A DNA stretch of 8,166 bases, from NCBI GenBank assembly GCA_028692515.1, contig JAQUXG010000069.1, positions 1 to 8,166 of the forward strand, given 5' to 3'. This document shows positions 1 to 5,554 of the stretch, one piece after another. The position numbers were made by a program, and so were the translations under genes. The notes under the pieces were generated by a model. It was given only the letters and a program-made list of their open reading frames with translations, ran no database searches and was not told the DNA's origin. The stretch's first letter is position 1. The number at the start of each line of letters is the position of its first letter. The stretch comes from Kiritimatiellales bacterium (GTDB lineage: Bacteria > Verrucomicrobiota > Kiritimatiellia > Kiritimatiellales > Tichowtungiaceae).

Positions 1-964
1 GATTGGCGGATGAGACGCGCGGCGCTTCGTGAATTTCGAGTCCGACGCCGTGGCCGGTTCCGTGGATGAATCCCTGCGGAATTCCGTTGAGGGTTTCGGT
101 TTGGTATCCGCGTTTTTCCATTTCTCCGGCGGCCGTGGCGTGTACGTCGTCGGTCCAGGCTCCGGCTTTGACCTCTTTCAGGGCGGCGGCCTGTCCGGCT
201 TTGACGGCGTTGTACATTTTTTTGAGTTCCGGCGATGCCGGGCCGCGGCAGACGGTGCGGGTGATGTCTCCCCAATAACCGCTTTTTCCAGACCTTGGAA
301 AAATGTCGAGGACGATGGGCTGCCCGGCGTGGAGCGGGCCGGTTCCGCGTTCGTGCGGGTCGGCGGCGTGCGCTCCACAGGCGACGATGGTCTCCTGTGC
401 GACGCATTCGAGGTCGAGCAGGGTGTGGCAGATGGTGGCGCGCACTATTTCGGAGGTGAGCAGGGTTTTGCCGCATCGCAGCAGTCCATCTTTACCGATT
501 TCCGCCGAGGCGATCTGCTGGATGGCAGCGTTCATGGCGGCGACAGCGGCGCGCTGGGCGTTTTGTACGGCTAAAATTTCGTCGGCGTTTTTGATTTCGC
601 GCTGCGGACAGAGCGCGTCTTTGGATATTTTGAGCTGCAAGCCGGCGCGTTTTAGTTTTTCGGCGAGGCCGAGCGGGAAGTCGTCGCTGACGGTTAGCTT
701 TTTCTGGTCGGTGCATTTTCTGATCCAGTCGGCGGCTCCTTTTTTCCAGGAGGAGCCGATCATTTCCGGATGCAAAACGGTGACGCCGCGTTTGACGCTT
801 CGGCGCAGCCGGTTGTATTCCATTTCGGAAACGAGAAGTGTTCCACGGCGCCCGGTTTGGATAAGCATCGCGGCTTCAGGAGGTTCTGTTCCGCACAAAT
901 AACGGATGTCTGCGGCATTTCCGGCGCTGCTGATAAGTATGTGGACAGGTGTTGTTTTTTTCAT
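1..964 (-). CDS. M24-family metallopeptidase (Xaa-Pro dipeptidase/aminopeptidase type), C-terminus beyond window
   Basis: A cytosolic metallopeptidase of the M24 (pita-bread) fold, which removes or cleaves N-terminal Xaa-Pro residues using two metal ions. The frame is open from the ATG at 964 to the left edge, giving 321 residues. Residues 1-125 form a creatinase-like N-terminal domain, starting MKKTTPVHILISS. The catalytic domain follows, with D220 in VLDIFPR, D233 in WGDITRT and H305 in HGTGHGVGLEIHE, at the positions of the first three metal ligands of the family. The two Glu ligands expected nearer the C-terminus lie outside the window, so about 30-50 residues are missing. No strong Shine-Dalgarno sequence precedes the start; AGAAG lies about 12 bases upstream. 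The coding strand is strikingly C-rich, unlike dnaN. A 21-base palindrome lies inside the gene at 283-303 and encodes F222 to K227, just after D220. Substrate preference (dipeptides or longer peptides) cannot be read from this fragment. Confidence 0.9.
   Translation of the reverse strand, partial: MKKTTPVHILISSAGNAADIRYLCGTEPPEAAMLIQTGRRGTLLVSEMEYNRLRRSVKRGVTVLHPEMIGSSWKKGAADWIRKCTDQKKLTVSDDFPLGLAEKLKRAGLQLKISKDALCPQREIKNADEILAVQNAQRAAVAAMNAAIQQIASAEIGKDGLLRCGKTLLTSEIVRATICHTLLDLECVAQETIVACGAHAADPHERGTGPLHAGQPIVLDIFPRSGKSGYWGDITRTVCRGPASPELKKMYNAVKAGQAAALKEVKAGAWTDDVHATAAGEMEKRGYQTETLNGIPQGFIHGTGHGVGLEIHEAPRVSSAN
283..303. repeat. 21-base palindrome, copy 1 (inside the M24 peptidase gene)
   Basis: The arms TTTTTCCA (283-290) and TGGAAAAA (296-303) are a perfect 8-base inverted repeat around the 5-base centre GACCT. 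On the coding (minus) strand the element reads as Phe-Pro-Arg-Ser-Gly-Lys, between metal ligands D220 and D233. The same form occurs at 6714-6734, 6745-6765 and 7447-7467. Confidence 0.7.
733..758. repeat. Intragenic inverted repeat
   Basis: CGGCTCCT (733-740) and AGGAGCCG (751-758) are perfect 8-base complements around a 10-base loop containing TTTTTCCAGG. The repeat lies within the N-terminal domain of the M24 peptidase and encodes part of the IGSSWKKGA region. It may be only a by-product of codon choice. The loop resembles one arm of the 21-base palindromes elsewhere in the window. Confidence 0.35.
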
Positions 965-1197
965 ATTCGTAAAGCTTCTGTTAGATGCATGTTTACAAAA
1001 AAAAGATGCGGTTTATGAGCTTTTCTTTTTCCCAACTTCAGTGGGTATGTTGTGTCGCTTCCTTTTTTTCAAACTGCATCTTGTGTGCGCCTCTTTTTTT
1101 TCAACCGCTTCCAGCTTTACCCTTGAGAGAGTTTGCCTCGTTTAATAGCTTCTCCGTGTCGCGAAAGCGCAAGGAAGATGGGGTTGTGAATAACCTG
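965..1197. other. Intergenic gap upstream of dnaA with A/T tracts
   Basis: No convincing gene lies between the divergent peptidase and dnaA. The stretch holds homopolymer tracts: A8 at 997-1004, T4-C-T5 at 1021-1030, T7 at 1063-1069 and T8 at 1094-1101. Centre-to-centre distances are about 25, 40 and 31 bases, roughly multiples of a helical turn, so intrinsic bending is possible. Promoters for both divergent genes should lie in this gap; only the dnaA one is tentatively identified. Confidence 0.5.
1185..1193 (-). promoter_or_regulatory. DnaA box upstream of dnaA
   Basis: TGTGAATAA on the plus strand is the complement of TTATTCACA, an exact match to the classical TTATNCACA DnaA box. It sits four bases upstream of a likely -35 hexamer of dnaA. 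In that position bound DnaA would be expected to repress its own promoter, as is known for dnaA genes in other bacteria. The autoregulation here is inferred from position. Confidence 0.65.
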
Positions 1198-1226
1198 TTG
1201 ATATCTCCCGTTGTGCTGTTAATGAT
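1198..1226 (+). promoter_or_regulatory. Putative dnaA promoter
   Basis: TTGATA at 1198-1203 matches five of six bases of the sigma-70 type -35 box. After a 17-base spacer, AATGAT at 1221-1226 matches four of six of the -10 box. Transcription would begin near 1233, leaving about 20 bases of leader before the ATG at 1254. This supports the ATG start over the upstream GTG at 1236, which would be almost leaderless. Confidence 0.4.
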
Positions 1227-1253
1227 TTTCTAACTGTGCCGATTTGGATTTGT

Positions 1254-2612
1254 ATGCGCAAAGATAAAGATACGCTTTGGGAAGAGGCCTGCCGGCATCT
1301 GGAAGAGACTCTGCCGAAGGATATTTTCGAGAAGTGGATTGCGGTGATTCAGTGCCGCAGCATCGAAGAGGGCAAAGTGGTTCTCGTGGTCGGCAACGAT
1401 TTCTATCAATCGTGGCTGGTAGAACACTATCTGCCGCTCATCCGGAAAGCACTGACGGCGGTTTCCGGCAATGAACTGCAAATCGACCTGACCGTGGATT
1501 ATTCTCTGATCAGTGAACAGCCGGAGGAAAAGCCGGAAAAACGCCACTCCATTCTGTCCTCGCGCAAACCGGCGGAAACCAATCTCAATAAAAACTATAC
1601 GTTTGACTCGTTTGTAGTCGGCCCGTCGAACCAGTTTGCCCACGCCGCGTCGATGGCATCGGCGCAATCGCCGTCGCGAGCCTATAATCCGCTTTTTATC
1701 TATGGCGACGTCGGACTGGGCAAAACCCACCTGATGCAGGCGATCGGAAATTTCATTCACTCGAAGAACTCACGCGGGAAGGTGTGCTACACCACCTGCG
1801 AATCGTTCGTAAATGAATACATTGAAGCCCTGCAGACCAATTCGCTGGCCAAGTTCCGTAAAAAATACCGCACCACAGATGCGCTGCTGATCGATGATAT
1901 CCATTTTCTGGCCGGTAAGGACCGGATGCAGGAGGAGTTTTTCCACACCTTTAATGCAATTTTTGAAAATCATAAGCAGATTGTGATGACGTCTGACCGG
2001 CCGGCCGGCGAGCTGGCGGGGCTGGCGCCGCGCCTGGTGTCGCGTTTTGAGTGGGGTCTGGTGGTTGAGCTGGAAAGCCCGGATGTCGAAACCCGCGTGG
2101 CGATTTTGCGTAAAAAATGCGAACAGCTGAATCTGTCGATCGAGCAGAGTCTTCTTTTTTATATCGCCGAACGAATTTCTTCCAACATCCGCCGGCTCGA
2201 GGGCGCCCTGATCCGCGTCGCATCTTATGTTTCACTGACCGGTCAAGCGATGGATCGCTCAAAGCTGGAATATCTATTGCGCGATACGCTGGATCAGGAA
2301 CAGAAACATGCGGTCAGCATCGAGGGTATTCAGAAGCTGGTGGCCGAACACTATGATATCCGGCTGGGAGATCTGGTCGGGCCCAAACGCCCGCAGAATA
2401 TCGCCTGGCCGCGACAGGTGGCGATGTATCTGTCCCGGACAATGACTAATCAGTCATTCCCGGTCATCGGCAATGCGTTCGGCCGCAACCACGCCACGAT
2501 CGTGCATGCATGCCAGCTGGTCGAGCGCCGCCAGACCGAGGATTTGAAGCTCCGCCAGACTCTTTCTCTGCTTCGTCAGCGCGTCAGCCACAGCACGCAG
2601 AAAGCCGGATAA
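1254..2612 (+). CDS. dnaA: Chromosomal replication initiator protein DnaA
   Basis: DnaA is the AAA+ ATPase that binds DnaA boxes, melts the origin and loads the helicase. The 452 residues show all four domains. Domain I (about 1-85) begins MRKDKDTLWEEACRHLEETL, followed by a short linker. The AAA+ core starts near NKNYTFDSFVVG (about 112) and carries Walker A GDVGLGKT (151-158), Walker B LLIDD (211-215), sensor 1 TSDR (246-249), box VII RLVSRFEWG with the arginine finger (260-268) and sensor II RRLEGAL (313-319). Domain IV ends with the DNA-binding helix-turn-helix and signature RNHATIVHA (411-419). The usual signature is close to GGRDHTTVLHA, so here one Gly is absent and Asp and Thr are replaced. 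The ATG at 1254 has a GGA about six bases upstream and fits normal DnaA N-termini. A GTG at 1236 would add six residues but has no ribosome binding site. A DnaA box upstream and a cluster downstream mark the gene as origin-linked. Confidence 0.98.
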   Translation: MRKDKDTLWEEACRHLEETLPKDIFEKWIAVIQCRSIEEGKVVLVVGNDFYQSWLVEHYLPLIRKALTAVSGNELQIDLTVDYSLISEQPEEKPEKRHSILSSRKPAETNLNKNYTFDSFVVGPSNQFAHAASMASAQSPSRAYNPLFIYGDVGLGKTHLMQAIGNFIHSKNSRGKVCYTTCESFVNEYIEALQTNSLAKFRKKYRTTDALLIDDIHFLAGKDRMQEEFFHTFNAIFENHKQIVMTSDRPAGELAGLAPRLVSRFEWGLVVELESPDVETRVAILRKKCEQLNLSIEQSLLFYIAERISSNIRRLEGALIRVASYVSLTGQAMDRSKLEYLLRDTLDQEQKHAVSIEGIQKLVAEHYDIRLGDLVGPKRPQNIAWPRQVAMYLSRTMTNQSFPVIGNAFGRNHATIVHACQLVERRQTEDLKLRQTLSLLRQRVSHSTQKAG

Positions 2613-2639
2613 CTCTTTAGGACAACTTCTACAGCATCC

Positions 2640-2727
2640 TGTGGATAAGCTGGGGATAGAAACAATAACTTCGGGTTATCGAAAACAGAGTGGGTTTACG
2701 CTCGATTTTTCCACAGAGATATCCACA
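2640..2727. promoter_or_regulatory. DnaA-box cluster of oriC
   Basis: TGTGGATAA at 2640-2648 is a perfect consensus box on the minus strand (TTATCCACA). TTTTCCACA at 2707-2715 and ATATCCACA at 2719-2727 are plus-strand boxes with one mismatch each, 12 bases apart start to start. Weaker candidates are TGGGGATAG at 2651-2659 and TTATCGAAA at 2676-2684, each with two mismatches. Boxes on opposite strands at the two ends, with tandem boxes facing the A+T-rich side, suit loading of DnaA towards the unwinding region. Confidence 0.85.
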
Positions 2728-2755
2728 GTGCTAAGTGCGGTAACCGGACGGGGTT

Positions 2756-2840
2756 GAAGAAAAAAATAGGCTGACTGGATGGTCTATTTACAGTAGTAAT
2801 AATAAGACGGTTTATATAGATTTATAGTCCTATAGATTCT
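2756..2840. other. A+T-rich candidate DNA unwinding element
   Basis: This stretch is visibly richer in A and T than its surroundings, including an A7 run near 2760 and TTTATATAGATTTATAG at 2811-2827. It contains four consecutive TAG/TAA triplets at 2794-2805, which resemble the DnaA-trio motif bound by single-stranded-DNA-bound DnaA. A possible dnaN -35 box, TTTACA at 2787-2792, lies in the same stretch, but no good -10 box is found at the right spacing. Confidence 0.6.
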
Positions 2841-2852
2841 TGGAGGTTGTTA

Positions 2853-3947
2853 ATGAAACTCACAGTTGAAAAAGATGTCCTGCTGGAAGCGTTGCAAAAA
2901 GTTCAATCGATTGTCGGCCAGCGCAGCACACTTCCTATTCTTTCCAATGTTCTCCTGAAAGCAGAAGGAGGCACAATTTCATTAACCACCACCGACATGG
3001 AAGTTTGTGTAAAGACAACCGCCGCCGCTGAAATCAGCGAAGATGGCGGAACCACTCTTCCAGCTCGCCGCTTTTTCAGCATCTGCCGCGAACTGCCGAA
3101 TGGTTCCGTTGAAATTGAAGTGGATGCGAAAGATGTAGCAACCATTCGTTGTGGTCCGTCCTATTTCAAACTGGTAGGTCTTCCTGAAGAGGAATTTCCG
3201 CCGTTGCCTGAATTTGAAGAGAGCACCGTTTACACAATCGATCAGGATGTCTTCCGGGCGATGCTCCAAAAGGTCGTATATGCCTCGTCAACGGATGAAA
3301 CCCGTTACATCCTTAACGGAGCCTTACTTAGCTTCAAGGACGAGAAATTGACCGTTGTAGCCACGGATGGACGCCGTCTTGCACTGGTGGAGCAGGAAAT
3401 TGAATTTTCCGAAGATGCACAAGCCAATATGGTTGTTCCCACCAAAACATTGAATGAGCTGATTAAAACACTGGGCGATGAAGGTGTTTTACGAATCCGG
3501 GTGGCCGCCACACAGATCGTCTTCGATTTTGATCAAATCATTATTATTTCCAAATTGATCGAAGGAACCTATCCAAATTTTCAGCAGGTAATTCCATCAC
3601 AGTGCGAAGAGCGTGTAGCAATCGACCGTGAAACCATCCTGAATGCCGTTCGTCGCGTTTCGCTGCTCACGGACGATCAAACAGCTTCCATTCGTCTCAA
3701 CTTCGGTAAAAACAAACTCGAGCTGGTAACGAACAGCCCGGAAATCGGCGAAGCGCGCGAAACCATCCCGGTGAAGTATGAGGGTAAAGAGATTTCCATC
3801 GCCTTTAATCCCGGCTTTTTGATGGCCCCTCTTCGGCATCTGGACTCGGACGAAATTTTCTTTGAATTGTCCGATGAACTGAGCCCGGGTGTAATTAAAA
3901 CCAGCGTTCCGTTCCTGTATGTGCTGATGCCAATACGCGTATCGTAA
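2853..3947 (+). CDS. dnaN: DNA polymerase III beta subunit (sliding clamp)
   Basis: DnaN is the ring-shaped clamp that tethers DNA polymerase III and other repair and replication proteins to DNA. The 364 residues match the usual length of about 365-380 and the three-domain architecture. The N-terminus MKLTVEKDVLLEALQKVQSIVGQRSTLPILSNVLL is typical. The first domain has LTTTDMEVCV, the second contains TDGRRLALVE, and the C-terminus FLYVLMPIRVS corresponds to the usual Y-V-x-MP-M/I-R ending that lines the peptide-binding pocket. The ATG at 2853 follows GGAGG at 2842-2846 with six bases between, an excellent ribosome binding site; an in-frame TTG at 2847 overlaps that site and is unlikely. Codon use is less C-rich than in the peptidase and dehydrogenase genes. 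No terminator is visible after the stop, and a tRNA gene begins its 3' end nine bases further on from the opposite strand. Confidence 0.98.
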   Translation: MKLTVEKDVLLEALQKVQSIVGQRSTLPILSNVLLKAEGGTISLTTTDMEVCVKTTAAAEISEDGGTTLPARRFFSICRELPNGSVEIEVDAKDVATIRCGPSYFKLVGLPEEEFPPLPEFEESTVYTIDQDVFRAMLQKVVYASSTDETRYILNGALLSFKDEKLTVVATDGRRLALVEQEIEFSEDAQANMVVPTKTLNELIKTLGDEGVLRIRVAATQIVFDFDQIIIISKLIEGTYPNFQQVIPSQCEERVAIDRETILNAVRRVSLLTDDQTASIRLNFGKNKLELVTNSPEIGEARETIPVKYEGKEISIAFNPGFLMAPLRHLDSDEIFFELSDELSPGVIKTSVPFLYVLMPIRVS

Positions 3948-3956
3948 AGGAAAAGC

Positions 3957-4030
3957 TGGTTGCCCGACTAGGATTTGAACCTAGACAAGCAGATTCAGAG
4001 TCTGCTGTGCTACCATTACACCATCGGGCA
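3957..4030 (-). tRNA. tRNA-Gln (anticodon CUG)
   Basis: On the minus strand a 74-base cloverleaf can be drawn. The acceptor stem is TGCCCGA (4030-4024) with TCGGGCA (3967-3961), a discriminator A follows at 3960, and the CCA end is encoded at 3959-3957. The anticodon stem GCAGA/TCTGC encloses the seven-base loop CTCTGAA, giving anticodon CTG, which reads CAG for glutamine. The T arm is CTAGG-TTCAAAT-CCTAG, and the D arm contains TAATGGTAGCA. The gene converges on dnaN and is transcribed against the direction of replication. Confidence 0.95.
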
Positions 4031-4040
4031 GAAGAACGGA

Positions 4041-4070
4041 AAATAAGCCAGAGAATCTCTTCGAGTGCAA
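4041..4070 (-). promoter_or_regulatory. Putative tRNA-Gln promoter
   Basis: Read on the minus strand, TTGCAC (4070-4065) resembles a -35 box and TTATTT (4046-4041) a -10 box, 18 bases apart. Transcription would start near 4034, a few bases ahead of the mature 5' end at 4030. Matches are imperfect, so this rests mainly on position. Confidence 0.35.
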
Positions 4071-4091
4071 GTAGGGAATGGATAAAAAGAG

Positions 4092-4331
4092 ATGAGAGAA
4101 GACGGACAGAGCCGGGTGGTTGGATTATTAGGGGTCGGGTTCGATACACAGGACGGGCAGATAAGGATCACACAGGCGGATCAATACAGTGTTTTGATGG
4201 GATCGGGAGAAACACACGAAGCATTACAGAAAATCTGTCGCCGGATCGATGAATCTATAAAATCCTCCGGCCGGGCTTTAAATGATTATTCTCCCGAAGA
4301 GTTTATGGAAATGATGCAGGAGCTGTATTGA
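4092..4331 (+). CDS. Small conserved-looking protein of unknown function (79 aa)
   Basis: I do not recognise this protein. It starts MREDGQSRVVGLLGVGFDTQ, then has a segment ending in a GSGETHE motif (about 45-51), a predicted amphipathic helix (ALQKICRRIDESIKSSGR) and an acidic, Met-rich tail SPEEFMEMMQELY. It is soluble in appearance, with no signal peptide or membrane segment. The compact alternation of Gly-rich turn, polar strand and helix, plus normal codon use, argues for a real gene. Its stop is 13 bases before the glycosyltransferase start, so the two are probably co-transcribed. The ATG at 4092 has only a weak purine-rich sequence (AAAGAG) in front. A five-codon frame, MDKKR, ends by overlapping this start (TGA at 4093-4095) and could couple translation, but that is speculative. 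Confidence 0.75.
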   Translation: MREDGQSRVVGLLGVGFDTQDGQIRITQADQYSVLMGSGETHEALQKICRRIDESIKSSGRALNDYSPEEFMEMMQELY

Positions 4332-4344
4332 GACAGGTTTTGTC

Positions 4345-5550
4345 ATGAAAATACTGTTCCTCACCAATAAACTTCCCTACGCCGATGTGGCCGGAGGACA
4401 CCGGATCATCTATCAGCGAATTCGCCATCTGGCCGAGCAGGGGCATCACATCGGACTTCTCTCGTTTGTAACCGATGAAAATGAAGAACAGATCGAATCG
4501 CTTCGGCCGCTGTTAACAGAACTGCACATCCTGCCGCATCCGAATCGCAACATTTTTATCCGTGCGTTTCACGATTACGTTTTTCTAAGCCGGCCGGCGG
4601 TATTCTGGAAAAGCTATTCCCGGAAAATGGTCGAAGCGGTGGGAGAAATGAATGAAAAGTGGAAATACGACCTGATCATCGCTGAATTTTCAGAAATGGG
4701 ACAGTACCTCTATAAAAACCCCTATCTTTCCGCCGTCAATAAAGTGATCTCCTGCCATCGCTGTGTCACTGCGTCCTATGAAAAATACAAATCTCTCGGC
4801 GAAATCAGACTGAAGCTGTATCTGAAAAGCATTCCCCAGTTGCGCGGGTTGCAGAAATACGAATTCAACATGTACCGCAGCGCCGATCGCGTTTTAGTTC
4901 TGACGCCGCAAGACCGGTTCACCATGCAGTACTACGCTCAGGATCTGGCCATATCTGTTACTCCGGCCGGCGTAGATATCGAATATCTTCAAGCGCTTCC
5001 GCCAGTGAAAAAAGAACCGGTCATTCTGCTGACCGGATTCATGGGCGATCCGGCGAACGAAGATGGAGTTCTGTGGTTTCATCACCATATCTGGCCGCGT
5101 CTCAGCGAGCGGCATCCGGAGGTGAAATTTTATATCGTCGGAGGCGGTGCCAGTTCGCGCATTACCCGTCTGGCTGAAAAAGACAGCCGGATCACCGTCA
5201 CCGGCTTTGTTGAAGACCTCCGGCCTTATCGCAATATAGCCAGCGTTTTTGTTACACCCGTTCGTCTCGGATCCGGCATGCGAACCAAAGTACTCGAAGC
5301 CATGGCCGGCGGCCTTCCCGTCGTTTCCACTTCACTTGGAATGGCCGGACTGGAGGCTCAGACCGGGGTGAACTGCCTGGTCGCGGACACGCCGGAACTC
5401 TTCACCCAAAGTGTCGAATGGCTTCTCACAGACAGTGCGCTGGCCGATCAGATGGCCCGAAATGCCAAAGAACTCGTCAAAGACAAACACACACTCGAGG
5501 GCGGACTTCAGCGCTTTGAAAACATCATTACCTCCATCGTAAAAGGATAA
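4345..5550 (+). CDS. GT-B fold glycosyltransferase, GT4 family type
   Basis: A glycosyltransferase of the two-Rossmann-domain (GT-B) type that moves a sugar from a nucleotide-sugar donor to an acceptor, usually in polysaccharide or glycoconjugate synthesis at the cytoplasmic face. The 401 residues begin MKILFLTNKLPYADVAGGHR, with the Gly-Gly of the N-terminal acceptor domain at 17-18. The donor domain (from about 225) has GFMGDPANEDGVLWF (231-245), YIVGGG (263-268), VTGFVEDLRPY (285-295) and the signature GSGMRTKVLEAMAGGLPVVST (309-329). In that signature R313 and K315 are placed to hold the diphosphate and E318 the nucleotide ribose. The form resembles sugar transferases of exopolysaccharide loci, but the donor and acceptor cannot be told. 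AGACAGG at 4331-4337 serves as ribosome binding site. It is only four bases from the next gene, suggesting an operon, though no polymer-synthesis cluster is visible. Confidence 0.9.
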   Translation: MKILFLTNKLPYADVAGGHRIIYQRIRHLAEQGHHIGLLSFVTDENEEQIESLRPLLTELHILPHPNRNIFIRAFHDYVFLSRPAVFWKSYSRKMVEAVGEMNEKWKYDLIIAEFSEMGQYLYKNPYLSAVNKVISCHRCVTASYEKYKSLGEIRLKLYLKSIPQLRGLQKYEFNMYRSADRVLVLTPQDRFTMQYYAQDLAISVTPAGVDIEYLQALPPVKKEPVILLTGFMGDPANEDGVLWFHHHIWPRLSERHPEVKFYIVGGGASSRITRLAEKDSRITVTGFVEDLRPYRNIASVFVTPVRLGSGMRTKVLEAMAGGLPVVSTSLGMAGLEAQTGVNCLVADTPELFTQSVEWLLTDSALADQMARNAKELVKDKHTLEGGLQRFENIITSIVKG

Positions 5551-5554
5551 CCCG

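Larger units (their letters stand above)
2636..2842. other. oriC: Probable chromosomal replication origin (oriC)
   Basis: The dnaA-dnaN gap of 240 bases contains the elements of a bacterial origin. From left to right there is a cluster of DnaA boxes, two of them in tandem on the plus strand, then a short G+C-rich spacer around 2735-2753, then an A+T-rich stretch with TAG/TAA triplets running to the dnaN ribosome binding site. The neighbouring protein genes diverge from this point, consistent with bidirectional replication starting here. Extra boxes upstream of dnaA could make the origin bipartite, but only one was found there. Confidence 0.85.

Noticed and set aside
303..902. 199-codon plus-strand frame
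   Set aside because: It is the antisense of the M24 peptidase, whose motifs are clear; the translation is Ser/Arg-rich without domain features.
1236..1253. GTG start adding six residues to DnaA
   Set aside because: No ribosome binding site, falls at the predicted transcript start, and extra residues (MPIWIC) are untypical of DnaA.
1230..1760. 176-codon minus-strand frame
   Set aside because: Antisense of dnaA domains I-III with no recognisable product.
2706..2713. TTTTTCCA in the origin as a 21-base palindrome arm
   Set aside because: It belongs to a DnaA box and lacks the right arm; conversely the palindromes lack the CACA end of a DnaA box.
5324..5342. TTTCCA...TGGAA in the glycosyltransferase gene as a fifth palindrome
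   Set aside because: CC-to-GG spacing is 11 instead of nine, and the residues (VVSTSLGMAG) are explained by the conserved donor-site motif.
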